Numbered from the stretch's first letter, positions 15,529 to 33,828 are shown. The stretch: 64,000 nucleotides of DNA from Brevundimonas sp. (GCF_013912065.1 NZ_JACESA010000007.1:124001-188000); one strand, 5' to 3'. Numbers and translations: made by a program. Notes: a model not told the origin generated them from the letters alone.

Positions 15529-17484
15529 TCAGCGGCGGCGGGGCGTCAGGATGTCGCCGAGACGGTCGGGGGTTCCCGCGATGCGTTCGAGGCGCGGGTA
15601 GCGCAGGCCGTCGTGGTAGTCGAGGACGACGGTTCGGAACTGGTCGCCGTCCTTGACGATCAGGGTGACGGGGATGGCCGGGTCCTTGGCGGCGGTGACG
15701 GCCTCGGCCAGGCGGTCGGGGGCGGCGGCGCGGCCGGAGACGGCGACGATCTCCATGCCCGAGGCCAGGCCGGCCTTGAAGGCGGGGCTGCCCCACTGGA
15801 TGCTGCGAATCCTGTTTCCCTCGCCGGTCTGGAGCCCCAGCGAATAGGTGAAGTCGTTGCGCTTCAGCTCGCCGTACAGGGTCTTCTGATAGGCGGTGGG
15901 GGTCTCGCCATAGGTCAGGCGCCAGCCGCCGCGCGTCAGGCCGTCCAGCGGCGCACGGGCGTCGGGACCGTCGGCGTCCAGGCGCGTTCGCAGGAAGGTC
16001 GCCCAGTCGTTCGCGACCACCCCGTTCAGGGCCGCGACCACGTCGTCGAACGTATAGGGGGCCGGGGCGTAGTCGCCGTCCTGAACGCCGTAGAAGGCCT
16101 TGGCGAAGTCGTCGAGCGACTTGCGGCCGTTGGTCTTCTCCCGGATCGTCGTATCGACGTCGAGCCAGATCAGCTGGCCCTCGGAATAATAGTCCTCGTC
16201 GCGCTGCCACGACAGCCAGGCCTTGGGTTGGCGCTGGCTGATGATCGGGTCGTTGGTGGTGTCCTGAAGGGCGCGCCACTGGCGGCCGACACGGGCGTCG
16301 AAGGTCGCGGCCGTCATGGCCAGGGACTCCATCGCCTGTTCCTTAGTCAACAGGCCCGAGCGGGCGGCGATCACCTGGCCGTAATACTGGGTCTGGCCCT
16401 CATAGACCCACAGCAGGCTGTTCTGCATCGGGCTGTTGAAGTTGGGCACATACTGGTCGGCGGGGCGGCGCCATTTTCCGTCCCAGGAGTGGTTCATCTC
16501 GTGGCTGAGCAGGTCGCGGTCGGCGAGGTGCGTGTCCCAACCGGTGAAGAAGGCCGGATCGACCGAGTTCTCGGAACTGCGGTGATGCTCCAGACCGATG
16601 CCGCCCAGCTTGTCGGTCATGGCGATCAGGAAGTCGTAATGGTCGAAGTGGCGCGCGCCGTACAGGCGGTCCATCTGGTCGACCAGATTGCGCAGGATCT
16701 GGATCTGGTCGTCCGTGGCCTCCAGGCTCTTGGCCTCGTCGGCGACGATATTGGCGCGGACCGGCGAACGGCCGCCGGGGTTCAGGTCGATCTGGCGATA
16801 GTGGAGGCCGGCGAAGACCGGGCTGTCGACCAGGACTTCCAGATTGACGGGCTTGAAGGTCTGGACGTCGCCGGATTTGCTCTCGGGCTCCAGGGCCGTG
16901 CCGAAGTTCCAGCCGGCGGGGAAGGTGACGGTCGGCTGGACGGTGATGTTCCGCGACCAGTGGCCGGCGGGATAGAGCAGCATCTTCTCCCACTGGATGT
17001 TCAGCATCTCGGGCGTCATAGTCACCCGGCCCTGATTGTCGGCGGTCGGCGACAGGTGCTGCATGACGATCTTCAGCTCGGTCGCGCCGGCCGGGACGGT
17101 CAGGTGGTAGGCGAAGGGGGACAGGGTGTCGCGCACCCATTCCACCCTTTGGCCGTCTGCGCTGATCTCGATCCCCGCCAGCTGGGTGATCGGACCGACC
17201 GGGCCGTGATTGCCCGGCAGCCATTCGGGGAAGAAGAGGGTCATCGGACCCGACTGGGCGACCGGGATCGTCTCTGTGATGGCGAAGATGTGCTGGGTCA
17301 GGTTGGTCGCGTCGATGTCCAGCCGGATCACGCCGGGATAGGCGACGTCGCGGACGGCGGGGATGGCCGGCTGGGGCGCGGGCAGGGCCGGGGGATAGGT
17401 CGAGGCGACCTGGGCCAGGGCCGCCGGGGCGGCGGAGACGAGCAGCAGGGCGAGGCCGGCGGCGCTCAGGCGGGATTGAATCAT
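15529..17484 (-). CDS. M61 family metallopeptidase, PDZ-containing (copy B)
   Basis: A 651-residue secreted paralogue of the gene at 13332. The signal peptide ends near ALA/QVA (about residue 24). GGIGLEH is at 294-300 and the zinc motif is HEMNH at 328-332, followed by SWDGKW and WVYEGQTQYYG. The C terminus repeats the PDZ-like and YPRLERIAGTPDRLGDILTPRRR endings of copy A. The ATG read from 17484 is preferred over an upstream GTG because the spacing to GAGAG is better. HEMNH versus HEYAH suggests divergence in substrate preference. Confidence 0.92.
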   Translation of the reverse strand: MIQSRLSAAGLALLLVSAAPAALAQVASTYPPALPAPQPAIPAVRDVAYPGVIRLDIDATNLTQHIFAITETIPVAQSGPMTLFFPEWLPGNHGPVGPITQLAGIEISADGQRVEWVRDTLSPFAYHLTVPAGATELKIVMQHLSPTADNQGRVTMTPEMLNIQWEKMLLYPAGHWSRNITVQPTVTFPAGWNFGTALEPESKSGDVQTFKPVNLEVLVDSPVFAGLHYRQIDLNPGGRSPVRANIVADEAKSLEATDDQIQILRNLVDQMDRLYGARHFDHYDFLIAMTDKLGGIGLEHHRSSENSVDPAFFTGWDTHLADRDLLSHEMNHSWDGKWRRPADQYVPNFNSPMQNSLLWVYEGQTQYYGQVIAARSGLLTKEQAMESLAMTAATFDARVGRQWRALQDTTNDPIISQRQPKAWLSWQRDEDYYSEGQLIWLDVDTTIREKTNGRKSLDDFAKAFYGVQDGDYAPAPYTFDDVVAALNGVVANDWATFLRTRLDADGPDARAPLDGLTRGGWRLTYGETPTAYQKTLYGELKRNDFTYSLGLQTGEGNRIRSIQWGSPAFKAGLASGMEIVAVSGRAAAPDRLAEAVTAAKDPAIPVTLIVKDGDQFRTVVLDYHDGLRYPRLERIAGTPDRLGDILTPRRR

Positions 17485-17637
17485 CGACACGAACTCTCAA
17501 GCCACGGGGAGAGCGCGACAGTCCGCCGCAGGGGCGAGGGCGTCAAGTCTGGGCGCTGTCGTCCGATGTCGGGGACGCCCAAATTGAACCTGCACACCTC
17601 GAAAACAGTGCAATATGCAAAAGAGTGCAATTTGGGA

Positions 17638-18123
17638 TCAGTCCTCCTCCATGGGGCGAAGAGGCGGAATCCTGGGGATGAAATGGGCGGTTTCCGCCTT
17701 TTCCGCCCAGCGGGCATAGGCCTTCAGCAACGAACGGTCGCTGTCGACCATCTGGACCAGCTCACCGTGCAGCCGCGTCCATCCGCGCGCCTCGATCAGC
17801 TTGCCGTCGCGCATCGCTCGCGTGGCGTTGGACCAGGCCAGGCGGGCCATGTCCGAGGAATTGCACGGCAGGCCAGCGTCCATGAAGGCCAGGTCCTCCT
17901 CGTCCAGAGGGACGAAGACTTCGCCGTGCGGCTGATCCGACAGGCGCCAGCCCTCGGTTCGGGCGCGCCAGCGGAAGGTCGAAACGCTGAGCCCATGGCG
18001 CTCGCACACTTCGGCGGCCGAGCCGCCGGCGAGATAGTCGGCGCGCGCGGCGGACCAGACGGCGGGGGATCGGCGCGTCCAGGGCGCCGGGGCGGAGACG
18101 GGGTCTGAGAGATCATCGGTCAT
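17638..18123 (-). CDS. Helix-turn-helix domain protein of unknown function
   Basis: A protein of 161 residues counted from the ATG read at 18123; a second in-frame ATG lies 12 bases further upstream. Residues about 15-60 read as a small homeodomain-like helix-turn-helix (AARADYLAGGSAAEVCERHGLSVSTFRWRARTEGW), similar in style to terminase small-subunit or transposase-type HTH units. The rest is helical with no motif I can name. It is a single gene between the M61 pair and the FKBP gene. DNA binding is inferred. Confidence 0.7.
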   Translation of the reverse strand: MTDDLSDPVSAPAPWTRRSPAVWSAARADYLAGGSAAEVCERHGLSVSTFRWRARTEGWRLSDQPHGEVFVPLDEEDLAFMDAGLPCNSSDMARLAWSNATRAMRDGKLIEARGWTRLHGELVQMVDSDRSLLKAYARWAEKAETAHFIPRIPPLRPMEED

Positions 18124-18262
18124 GCCCGAGATCATGCGCGCGCCGCCAACCCAGGCTGGCTGGGAGACGAATCTTCAGACCAAGTCTCGGAAAGGGCAGA
18201 GGTTTGACTTCAGAATTGGGTGATCAAGCCCGGTCCAGTCCCCCTAATTCGCCCCTCTCCGA

Positions 18263-18829
18263 TCAGCCCGCCGGCGTCACGTCCAGCAGTTCGACCGAGA
18301 AACGCAGGGTCGAGTTGGGCGGCAGTTCGTCGCCGCCGACCCAGCGCGAGCCGTAGCCGAGCGAGGCGGGGATGACGAACTCGTAGATCTCGCCGACGTG
18401 CATCAGGGCGACGCCCTCGGTCCAGCCCTTGATGACGCGGTTCAGCGGGAATTCGGCGGGCTGGTTGCGAGCGTAAGAGCTGTCGAACTCGCGCCCGTCG
18501 ATGAAGGTGCCGCGGTAGTGGACCTTGACCGTATCGGTCGCCGAGGGCTGGGCGCCCTTGGGGTGGGCCTTGCCGACGCGGCGGTATTGCAGGCCGCTGG
18601 CGGTGGTGGTCCAGCCGCGACGGGCGCCGTTCCAGGCGAGATAGGCGGTGTTGCCGGCGTCCCAGGCCTGTTGCGGGGACAGGGGCGTGTGGCCCTCGAC
18701 CTGGCCCTCGACCTGGGCGGCGGCGCGGGCGGCGGCCGAGGCGGTCTCGGCGTAGGTGACGGGCTCGCCGCGCGTGGCGCAGGCGGCGAGGGACAGGGCG
18801 GCGAGGGCGGCGAGGGCGATGCGAGTCAT
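18263..18829 (-). CDS. FKBP-type peptidyl-prolyl cis-trans isomerase, lipoprotein
   Basis: A 188-residue protein with a lipoprotein signal peptide (lipobox SLAAC, Cys17) and a C-terminal FKBP domain at about residues 95-185: DTVKVHYRGTFIDGREFDSSYARNQPAEFPLNRVI, KGWTEGVALMHVGEIYEFVIPASLGYG, and LRFSVELLDV. The aromatic and hydrophobic residues of the FK506-binding pocket are kept. It probably assists folding of envelope proteins. The middle region (about 30-80) resembles the N-terminal arm of Mip-like FKBPs but is short. Confidence 0.92.
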   Translation of the reverse strand: MTRIALAALAALSLAACATRGEPVTYAETASAAARAAAQVEGQVEGHTPLSPQQAWDAGNTAYLAWNGARRGWTTTASGLQYRRVGKAHPKGAQPSATDTVKVHYRGTFIDGREFDSSYARNQPAEFPLNRVIKGWTEGVALMHVGEIYEFVIPASLGYGSRWVGGDELPPNSTLRFSVELLDVTPAG

Positions 18830-19330
18830 ATGGCGACGCTAGAACAGGGCGGGGAGGGCGGCAACGGGATTGGGGAGGATTGGTGATGCGGTGGAGAGCC
18901 CCTCCGTCACGGCGCTGAAGAAGCGCCGCGCCACCTCCCCGCAGAGCGGGGAGGAGACAGGTGTGCGGTTGCTGTCTCCTCCCCATTTATGGGGAGGTGG
19001 CTCGAAGCGGAGCGGAGAGACGGAGGGGTTCTGGACGGCGGAAAAAGGTTCCGCGGGGGGCTTTATTTCGCCGTCGAAGCGAGTATATATCCGCTTTCCG
19101 CAACACTCCTAAAGAGTCTGCGCGCAAGCGCCGAGGCCCGGTCCGTCGCCCTCCGACCGGAGCGAAGGCGCGGCTCCTTCCCCAGGGAGCCGGTATATTT
19201 CAGGCGTCCTGGCCCGGCGACGGGCCGAGGGTGGACGCCGAAAACCTGGCTGCGGACGCGGAGACGCGCGCCGTGGCCGCTGCATTTCACGCGCGATTTC
19301 CCCCGGATCGTGCGCCATGGGAAACACTGA
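18830..19330. other. rpoB upstream region
   Basis: About 500 bases. It starts with the region above the FKBP gene, then holds element copy 4 (18899-19028) and then a 300-base leader before rpoB that includes AT-rich GAGTATATATCC near 19080. A frame reading VDAENLAADAETRAV overlaps the rpoB start, but I do not support it as a gene. No terminator separates the repeat from rpoB. Confidence 0.5.
18899..19028. repeat. Dispersed palindromic element, copy 4
   Basis: A full-length copy with CCCCTCCGTC/GACGGAGGGG ends and the CCATTTATGGGG centre of copy 1. It lies 300 bases upstream of rpoB. Confidence 0.85.
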
Positions 19331-23446
<4,116 letters not shown>

Positions 23447-23463
23447 GGCGCGTAGCGCCTCAG

Positions 23464-23556
23464 AGTGGCGAGTAATGAGTGGCGAGTGGCGAGTGAAGAA
23501 ATTCAGCGCCGTGATCCCCCTTCTTACTCGCCACTCACCACTCGCCACTCGCCACT
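23464..23556. repeat. GTGGCGAGT repeat array forming an inverted repeat between rpoB and rpoC
   Basis: The left arm (23464-23500) contains AGTGGCGAGT three times with one AATG interruption. The right arm (23521-23556) holds the complementary ACTCGCCACT units with a CACC interruption. The arms are largely complementary over about 35 bases around a 20-base loop, so the intercistronic RNA can form a long imperfect hairpin. No T tract follows. See the finding. Confidence 0.85.
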
Positions 23557-23595
23557 AAGTTTTTCGCGGTCTCCGACCGCAGCAAGGAACCCAAG

Positions 23596-27792
<4,197 letters not shown>

Positions 27793-27820
27793 TCTCCGGT
27801 TTCGAAGACACTGAATGAAC

Positions 27821-27856
27821 AGGGGCGGCGCCGGCGACGGGGCCGCCCTTTTTCTG
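27821..27856 (+). terminator. Rho-independent terminator after rpoC
   Basis: A GGGCGGC and GCCGCCC stem around a GC-rich loop is followed by TTTTT. It ends the rpoBC transcript just before the convergent gene. Confidence 0.85.
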
Positions 27857-27860
27857 TTCG

Positions 27861-28718
27861 CTAGTCCTCCCAAGGCTCCATCGGTGCAGAGGCGCCGGGC
27901 GTCAGGGGTACGCCGCCGGCGCGATGGCCGTCGCGCCGGGTCTGGGCGTTGCGGCTGGAGTCCGGCGCAAGGGAGGGGTTGAGGTGGGCGCCCGCGCAGC
28001 CCGTGCCGAAGTTGGAGCCGACGCAGTCCGCCGGGCCGACCACGCCGACGCCGCCGGACAGAGGTCGGCGTCGGGCCTCCCATTCGGCCAGACGTCGCGC
28101 GCCCTGGCGAGCGAAGGCCGCGTCGCGTCCGGGGTTGCCGCTGCCGCTGATCGGGGCGGCGTTCTCGCCCCGTCGGGCGGTTTCCTGGCTGCAATGTCGA
28201 CGCTCCGCCTCGTTCAGCAGATCGGGCGAGGTGCAGCCGACGATCCCCTGGCGCAGGCTCCGGGCCATGGCGTCGGCCCGATTGGCGGGATCGACACGCC
28301 AGACGTCCGGGGGCGGCGGCGCTCCCTCGGGCGTCGGCGCGGCGAGGCGGGGACGAAGCGGGGCGGGGCGGGCGGTCGCCTGGGGCGCGGAAGCTGATGC
28401 GGACCGGGCGACCGGGACGTTCGACGCGGCGGCGGCCGGCGCGACGTCCGGCGTCGCCACGGTCGGCACGCGGGGCCGTTCGTCGGGCAGCAGGGGACGG
28501 GGTTCGATATCCAGATAGATCAGCGGCGGCTCGGCGACGATATCGCGCTCATCGACGCCCAGGGCCGTGTAGGAGAGGGCGGCGATCAGGGCGGCGTTCA
28601 AAGCGACGGACGCCGTCGCCAAGCCGGCCTTGCGCCTCAGCCCGGCCTTGACGCCGGAGGAGACGATCACGCGCCCCGTCGTCCGCGTCGCCGCTCCCTT
28701 GGCCCCCTGGCTCCCCAT
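27861..28718 (-). CDS. Membrane-anchored proline/alanine-rich protein, TonB-like layout
   Basis: A 285-residue protein. After a basic cytoplasmic start there is one transmembrane helix at about residues 31-52 (LATASVALNAALIAALSYTALGV). A long Pro/Ala/Arg-rich stretch with DIEPRPLLPDERPRVP and PPPPDVWRVDP segments follows, then a C-terminal part with conserved Cys residues (GIVGCTSPDLLNEAERRHC and CVGSNFGTGC). The layout resembles TonB-type energy transducers, but the typical TonB C-terminal motif is not evident. The ATG read from 28718 follows GGAGGA; an earlier in-frame start is less likely. Confidence 0.65.
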   Translation of the reverse strand: MGSQGAKGAATRTTGRVIVSSGVKAGLRRKAGLATASVALNAALIAALSYTALGVDERDIVAEPPLIYLDIEPRPLLPDERPRVPTVATPDVAPAAAASNVPVARSASASAPQATARPAPLRPRLAAPTPEGAPPPPDVWRVDPANRADAMARSLRQGIVGCTSPDLLNEAERRHCSQETARRGENAAPISGSGNPGRDAAFARQGARRLAEWEARRRPLSGGVGVVGPADCVGSNFGTGCAGAHLNPSLAPDSSRNAQTRRDGHRAGGVPLTPGASAPMEPWED

Positions 28719-29291
28719 GTCGTGTTCATCCTCCGCCGGGATCAAGCTGGGCTGCAAGCATGGCTGCTTTCAGGCGCGGGTTTGACTTGTTCGCGTCAGG
28801 CCTGTGTGACGGCGTCGCCATGGGGGAGGTATCCGTCTTGCCTCCTCGTGTCGTTCGGGAGAACTCGAGATCGCAGAACGCGACATCAAGCGGATGGGGC
28901 TGCCAGCGCCACCCTTCTACGGGGAGAATGGAGGGTTTTCTGGGCGTTCTGGAAGATCTCTCCAGGAACTGAGGGCGCAAGCGGTCGTCCAACTTGACCT
29001 GAGCCCCCATCGCGCGTAGAAGCCGCCCACTTTCGAGGCGTGGCCGGTTCGCCGGTCGCCGAGATCGTGACAATTGAACGGACGGCCTGTGCGCCGCCGG
29101 AACGCCCAAAGCGCGCGTTCCGGCCCTTTGTGTTTTCCGGTTCGCCGGAGCGAACCGGGGGCTGTTTGCGGTCACGACATCGGCCTCGATGACAACCCGG
29201 GCGAGGGAATGGTCCCTCGTTCACAAAAGAAGGCGTGGGGCGCCTCGGTCGAAAGACACACGCCCCCCAATAGAAGTCGAGACCAGTCTCA
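28719..29291. other. str operon upstream region
   Basis: About 570 bases between the TonB-like gene and rpsL, with no frame that looks like a real protein. A perfect inverted repeat CCGGTTCG-CCGGAG-CGAACCGG lies at 29137-29158, and a CCGGTTCGCCGG near 29044 shares its sequence. It probably contains the str promoter and a long rpsL leader. No promoter could be assigned with confidence. Confidence 0.5.
29137..29158. promoter_or_regulatory. Perfect inverted repeat in the rpsL leader
   Basis: Two 8-base arms, CCGGTTCG and CGAACCGG, enclose a 6-base loop CCGGAG, 134 bases upstream of the rpsL ATG. It is not followed by a T tract, so it is not a standard terminator. An operator or leader RNA hairpin is possible. 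Confidence 0.5.
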
Positions 29292-29666
29292 ATGCCCACG
29301 ATCAACCAGCTGATCCGCAAGCCGCGCAAGCCCAAGCCCACCCGTAACAAGGTGCCGGCCCTGGAGGGTTCGCCCCAGCGTCGCGGCGTCTGCACCCGCG
29401 TGTACACCACGACCCCGAAGAAGCCGAACTCGGCTCTGCGTAAGGTCGCCAAGGTCCGTCTGGCCAAGAACGGCTACGAAGCCGTTTGCTACATCCCCGG
29501 CGAAGGCCACAACCTTCAAGAGCACTCAGTCGTGCTGATCCGCGGCGGCCGCGTGAAGGACTTGCCCGGCGTTCGCTACCACATCCTGCGCGGCGTGCTC
29601 GACACGCAAGGCGTCAAGGACCGCAAGCAGCGCCGTTCGCACTACGGCGCCAAGCGTCCGAAGTAA
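29292..29666 (+). CDS. rpsL: 30S ribosomal protein S12
   Basis: A 124-residue S12 near the decoding centre. The conserved [19 protein letters not shown] appears as [18 protein letters not shown] with the streptomycin-site Lys residues intact, and [27 protein letters not shown] completes the protein. It is the first gene of the str operon, 93 bases before rpsG. Confidence 0.99.
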   Translation: MPTINQLIRKPRKPKPTRNKVPALEGSPQRRGVCTRVYTTTPKKPNSALRKVAKVRLAKNGYEAVCYIPGEGHNLQEHSVVLIRGGRVKDLPGVRYHILRGVLDTQGVKDRKQRRSHYGAKRPK

Positions 29667-29686
29667 GCCGGTCGCGAGACCTATCG

Positions 29687-29717
29687 CTTCCGGGCCGTCG
29701 CGCCCGGAGGCCTTTTC
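29687..29717 (+). terminator. Hairpin with T tract between rpsL and rpsG (possible attenuator)
   Basis: The stem CCGGGC, a CGTCGC loop and GCCCGG extend through AGGCC into TTTTC. The fold resembles a weak intrinsic terminator inside an operon, so partial termination or processing is possible. Transcription must read through to reach rpsG. Confidence 0.5.
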
Positions 29718-29759
29718 GAGATCTTCCCGGCGACCGTCGGGACCCAAGAGGAATAACCC

Positions 29760-30233
29760 ATGTCGCGTCGTCACCGCGCCCAGAAGCGTGAAGTTCTGCC
29801 GGATCCCAAGTTCGGGGACCTGATCGTCACCAAGTTCATGAACTACGTCATGTACGAAGGTAAGAAGGCCGTCGCCGAAAACATCGTTTACGGCGCCTTC
29901 GACATCCTGGCGGACAAGAAGAAGGAGCAGACCGCGGTCGAGACCTTCCACACCGCCCTGGACAACGTCGCCCCGTCGGTCGAAGTCCGCTCGCGTCGCG
30001 TCGGCGGCGCCACCTATCAGGTGCCGGTCGAAGTCCGTCCGGACCGTCGTCGCGCCCTGGCCATCCGCTGGCTGGTCAACGCCGCCCGCAAGCGTGGCGA
30101 GAACACCATGACCGAGAAGCTGGCCGCCGAGCTGCTGGACGCCTCGAACAACCGCGGCACCGCGGTCAAGAAGCGCGAAGACACCCACAAGATGGCCGAG
30201 GCGAACCGCGCCTTCAGCCACTATCGCTGGTAA
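29760..30233 (+). CDS. rpsG: 30S ribosomal protein S7
   Basis: A 157-residue S7, an assembly initiator that contacts the 3' domain of 16S rRNA. Conserved segments include [56 protein letters not shown] and [18 protein letters not shown], with the C-terminal [13 protein letters not shown]. In E. coli S7 represses this operon; the long 148-base spacer to fusA here holds a strong hairpin. Confidence 0.99.
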   Translation: MSRRHRAQKREVLPDPKFGDLIVTKFMNYVMYEGKKAVAENIVYGAFDILADKKKEQTAVETFHTALDNVAPSVEVRSRRVGGATYQVPVEVRPDRRRALAIRWLVNAARKRGENTMTEKLAAELLDASNNRGTAVKKREDTHKMAEANRAFSHYRW

Positions 30234-30290
30234 CGTCTTAAAACCGTCTCCCTTTCGAAGGTATGGGGCGGTTCCTATCTAAGACTATCC

Positions 30291-30323
30291 GGCGCGGGCG
30301 GTTTGAGCTAAATCGCCCGCGCC
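30291..30323. promoter_or_regulatory. Perfect 10-bp inverted repeat between rpsG and fusA
   Basis: The arms GGCGCGGGCG (30291-30300) and CGCCCGCGCC (30314-30323) enclose 13 bases, with no T tract after them. A second, weaker AAACCG/CGGTT pairing lies just upstream. This could control fusA translation or processing. Confidence 0.55.
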
Positions 30324-30381
30324 GTCATATCCGACATTTCGTAGGGCGCGTTCGCGTCCGAAGCCCTCAAGGGACGCTCTA

Positions 30382-32460
30382 ATGCCCCGCACGCATAACA
30401 TCGAAGACTACCGCAACTTCGGCATCATGGCCCACATCGACGCGGGCAAGACGACGACGACCGAGCGGATCCTGTATTACACGGGCAAGTCCCACAAGAT
30501 CGGCGAAGTCCACGACGGCGCCGCCACCATGGACTGGATGGACCAGGAGCAGGAACGCGGCATCACCATCACGTCGGCCGCGACGACCGCCTTCTGGAAA
30601 GAAAAGCGCCTCAACATCATCGACACCCCCGGCCACGTGGACTTCACCATCGAAGTCGAGCGTTCGCTGCGCGTGCTTGACGGCGCCGTGGCGGTGCTGG
30701 ACGGCAACGCCGGCGTCGAGCCGCAGACCGAGACCGTCTGGCGCCAGGCCGACAAGTACCGCGTGCCGCGCATCGTCTTCGTCAACAAGATGGACAAGAT
30801 CGGCGCCGACTTCGACAAGTCGGTCGAGTCGATCCGCGACCGTCTGGGCGCCAAGGCCGTGCCGATCCAGTTCCCGATCGGCGCCGAATCCAATCTGTCG
30901 GGCCTGGTCGACCTGGTCCGCATGAAGGCCGTGGTCTGGGACAACGACGCCCTGGGCGCGAACTTCCGCGACGAGGAAATCCCCGCTGACCTGGCCGACA
31001 AGGCCGCCGAAGCCCGCCAGTACCTGATCGACAACGCGGTCGAACTGGATGACGAGGCGATGGAAGCCTATCTCGAAGGCGCCGAGCCTTCGGAAGAAGT
31101 CATCAAGAAGTGCATCCGCAAGGCCGTGCTGACCGGCGCCTTCTATCCGATCCTGTGCGGCTCGGCCTTCAAGAACAAGGGCGTGCAGACGCTGCTGGAC
31201 GCCGTCGTCGACTATCTGCCGTCGCCGATCGACATCCCGCCGACCCCGGGCATCGACTACAAGACCGAAGAGCCGGTCGTGCGTCGCGCCTCGGACGAAG
31301 AGCCCCTGTCGGTCCTGGCCTTCAAGATCATGGACGACCCCTTCGTCGGCTCGCTGACCTTCTGCCGCCTGTACTCGGGCAAGATGGAAACGGGCATGGG
31401 CCTGCTGAACTCGACCCGCGACAAGAAGGAACGCGTCGGCCGCATGCTGCTGATGCACTCCAACAACCGCGAGGACATCAAGGAAGCCTACGCCGGCGAC
31501 ATCGTCGCCCTGGCCGGCCTGAAGGACACCCGCACCGGCGACACCCTGTGCGACCCGATCAAGTCGCCCGTCATCCTGGAGCGGATGGAATTCCCGGCGC
31601 CGGTCATCGAGATCGCCGTCGAGCCCAAGACCAAGGCCGACCAGGAAAAGCTGGGCGTCGCCCTGGCCAAGCTGGCTTCGGAAGATCCGTCCTTCACCGT
31701 CTCGACCGACCACGAGTCGGGCCAGACCATCCTGAAGGGCATGGGCGAGCTTCACCTGGACATCAAGATCGACATCCTGAAGCGCACCTACAAGGTCGAG
31801 GCCACCATCGGCGCGCCGCAGGTCGCCTATCGTGAATCGATCAGCCGCAAGGTCGAGATCGACTACACCCACAAGAAGCAGACCGGCGGTACGGGCCAGT
31901 TCGCCCGCGTCAAGCTGGTGTTCGAGCCGGGCGAGCCGGGTTCGGACTTCCAGTTCGAGTCGGCCATCGTCGGCGGCGCGGTGCCCAAGGAATATATCCC
32001 GGGCGTCGAAAAGGGCCTGAAGTCGGCCAAGGACAACGGCCTGCTGGCCGGTTTCCCGGTCATCGACGTCAAGGCGACCCTGATCGACGGCGCCTACCAC
32101 GACGTCGACTCCTCGGTCCTGGCCTTCGAAATCGCCTCGCGCGCCGCCTTCCGCGAACTGCGCGAAAAGGGCGGACCGAAGCTGCTCGAGCCGATCATGG
32201 CGGTCGAGGTCGTGACCCCCGAGGAATACCTCGGCTCGGTCATCGGCGACCTGAACGGCCGTCGCGGCATGATCCAGGGTCAGGACATGCGCGGCAACGC
32301 CACCGTCGTGAACGCCTTCGTGCCGCTGGCCAACATGTTCGGCTATGTGAACACCCTGCGCGGCATGTCTCAGGGCCGCGCCCAGTTCACCATGCAGTAC
32401 GACCACTACGAGCCGGTGCCGCAGCACGTCGCCGACGAAGTGATCAAGAAGTACGCCTAA
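30382..32460 (+). CDS. fusA: Elongation factor G
   Basis: A 692-residue EF-G, the translocation GTPase. The G domain motifs are [15 protein letters not shown] (P loop), [14 protein letters not shown] (switch I region), DTPGHVDF and NKMD. Domain IV is marked by [29 protein letters not shown], and domain V ends in the [26 protein letters not shown] motif. It is the normal canonical form, 148 bases after rpsG. Confidence 0.99.
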   Translation: MPRTHNIEDYRNFGIMAHIDAGKTTTTERILYYTGKSHKIGEVHDGAATMDWMDQEQERGITITSAATTAFWKEKRLNIIDTPGHVDFTIEVERSLRVLDGAVAVLDGNAGVEPQTETVWRQADKYRVPRIVFVNKMDKIGADFDKSVESIRDRLGAKAVPIQFPIGAESNLSGLVDLVRMKAVVWDNDALGANFRDEEIPADLADKAAEARQYLIDNAVELDDEAMEAYLEGAEPSEEVIKKCIRKAVLTGAFYPILCGSAFKNKGVQTLLDAVVDYLPSPIDIPPTPGIDYKTEEPVVRRASDEEPLSVLAFKIMDDPFVGSLTFCRLYSGKMETGMGLLNSTRDKKERVGRMLLMHSNNREDIKEAYAGDIVALAGLKDTRTGDTLCDPIKSPVILERMEFPAPVIEIAVEPKTKADQEKLGVALAKLASEDPSFTVSTDHESGQTILKGMGELHLDIKIDILKRTYKVEATIGAPQVAYRESISRKVEIDYTHKKQTGGTGQFARVKLVFEPGEPGSDFQFESAIVGGAVPKEYIPGVEKGLKSAKDNGLLAGFPVIDVKATLIDGAYHDVDSSVLAFEIASRAAFRELREKGGPKLLEPIMAVEVVTPEEYLGSVIGDLNGRRGMIQGQDMRGNATVVNAFVPLANMFGYVNTLRGMSQGRAQFTMQYDHYEPVPQHVADEVIKKYA

Positions 32461-32490
32461 GCTTTCCCTTTCGGAAAAGCGGACCTACAA

Positions 32491-32514
32491 GCGCCCGATC
32501 TCAAGATCGGGCGC
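32491..32514. promoter_or_regulatory. Perfect 10-bp hairpin with TCAA loop between fusA and tuf
   Basis: The arms GCGCCCGATC and GATCGGGCGC close a TCAA tetraloop, 30 bases after the fusA stop. The 3' side is CTTAACCCC without a T tract, so a standard terminator is unlikely. Confidence 0.6.
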
Positions 32515-32567
32515 CTTAACCCCCAAACTGCAGGAACCCCCGGTTCGGGGACCTTAGGAGCTAGAGA

Positions 32568-33758
<1,191 letters not shown>

Positions 33759-33828
33759 TCGAAGGTCTCTCTTGTTTGGCCTAACGCGCTCACGCGCGGC
33801 TTGAGGCCGATCAGTGTATGCGTAACAG

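Noticed and set aside
15157-18108. A 983-codon open frame on the plus strand across both M61 genes
   Set aside because: Shadow of two well-supported minus-strand genes, and it also runs through a palindromic repeat.
13091-19028. An insertion sequence
   Set aside because: The elements are about 130 bases with no transposase frame; they are structured repeats, not IS elements.
23464-23556. A CRISPR array
   Set aside because: The repeat unit is only about 9-10 bases, the two sides are inverted rather than direct, and no spacers of regular length exist.
28760-28972. A 70-codon frame upstream of rpsL
   Set aside because: Weak start context, biased composition and no recognisable features; more probably leader DNA.
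29137-29158. An intrinsic terminator before rpsL
   Set aside because: The perfect stem has no T tract on either strand, so termination is not supported.
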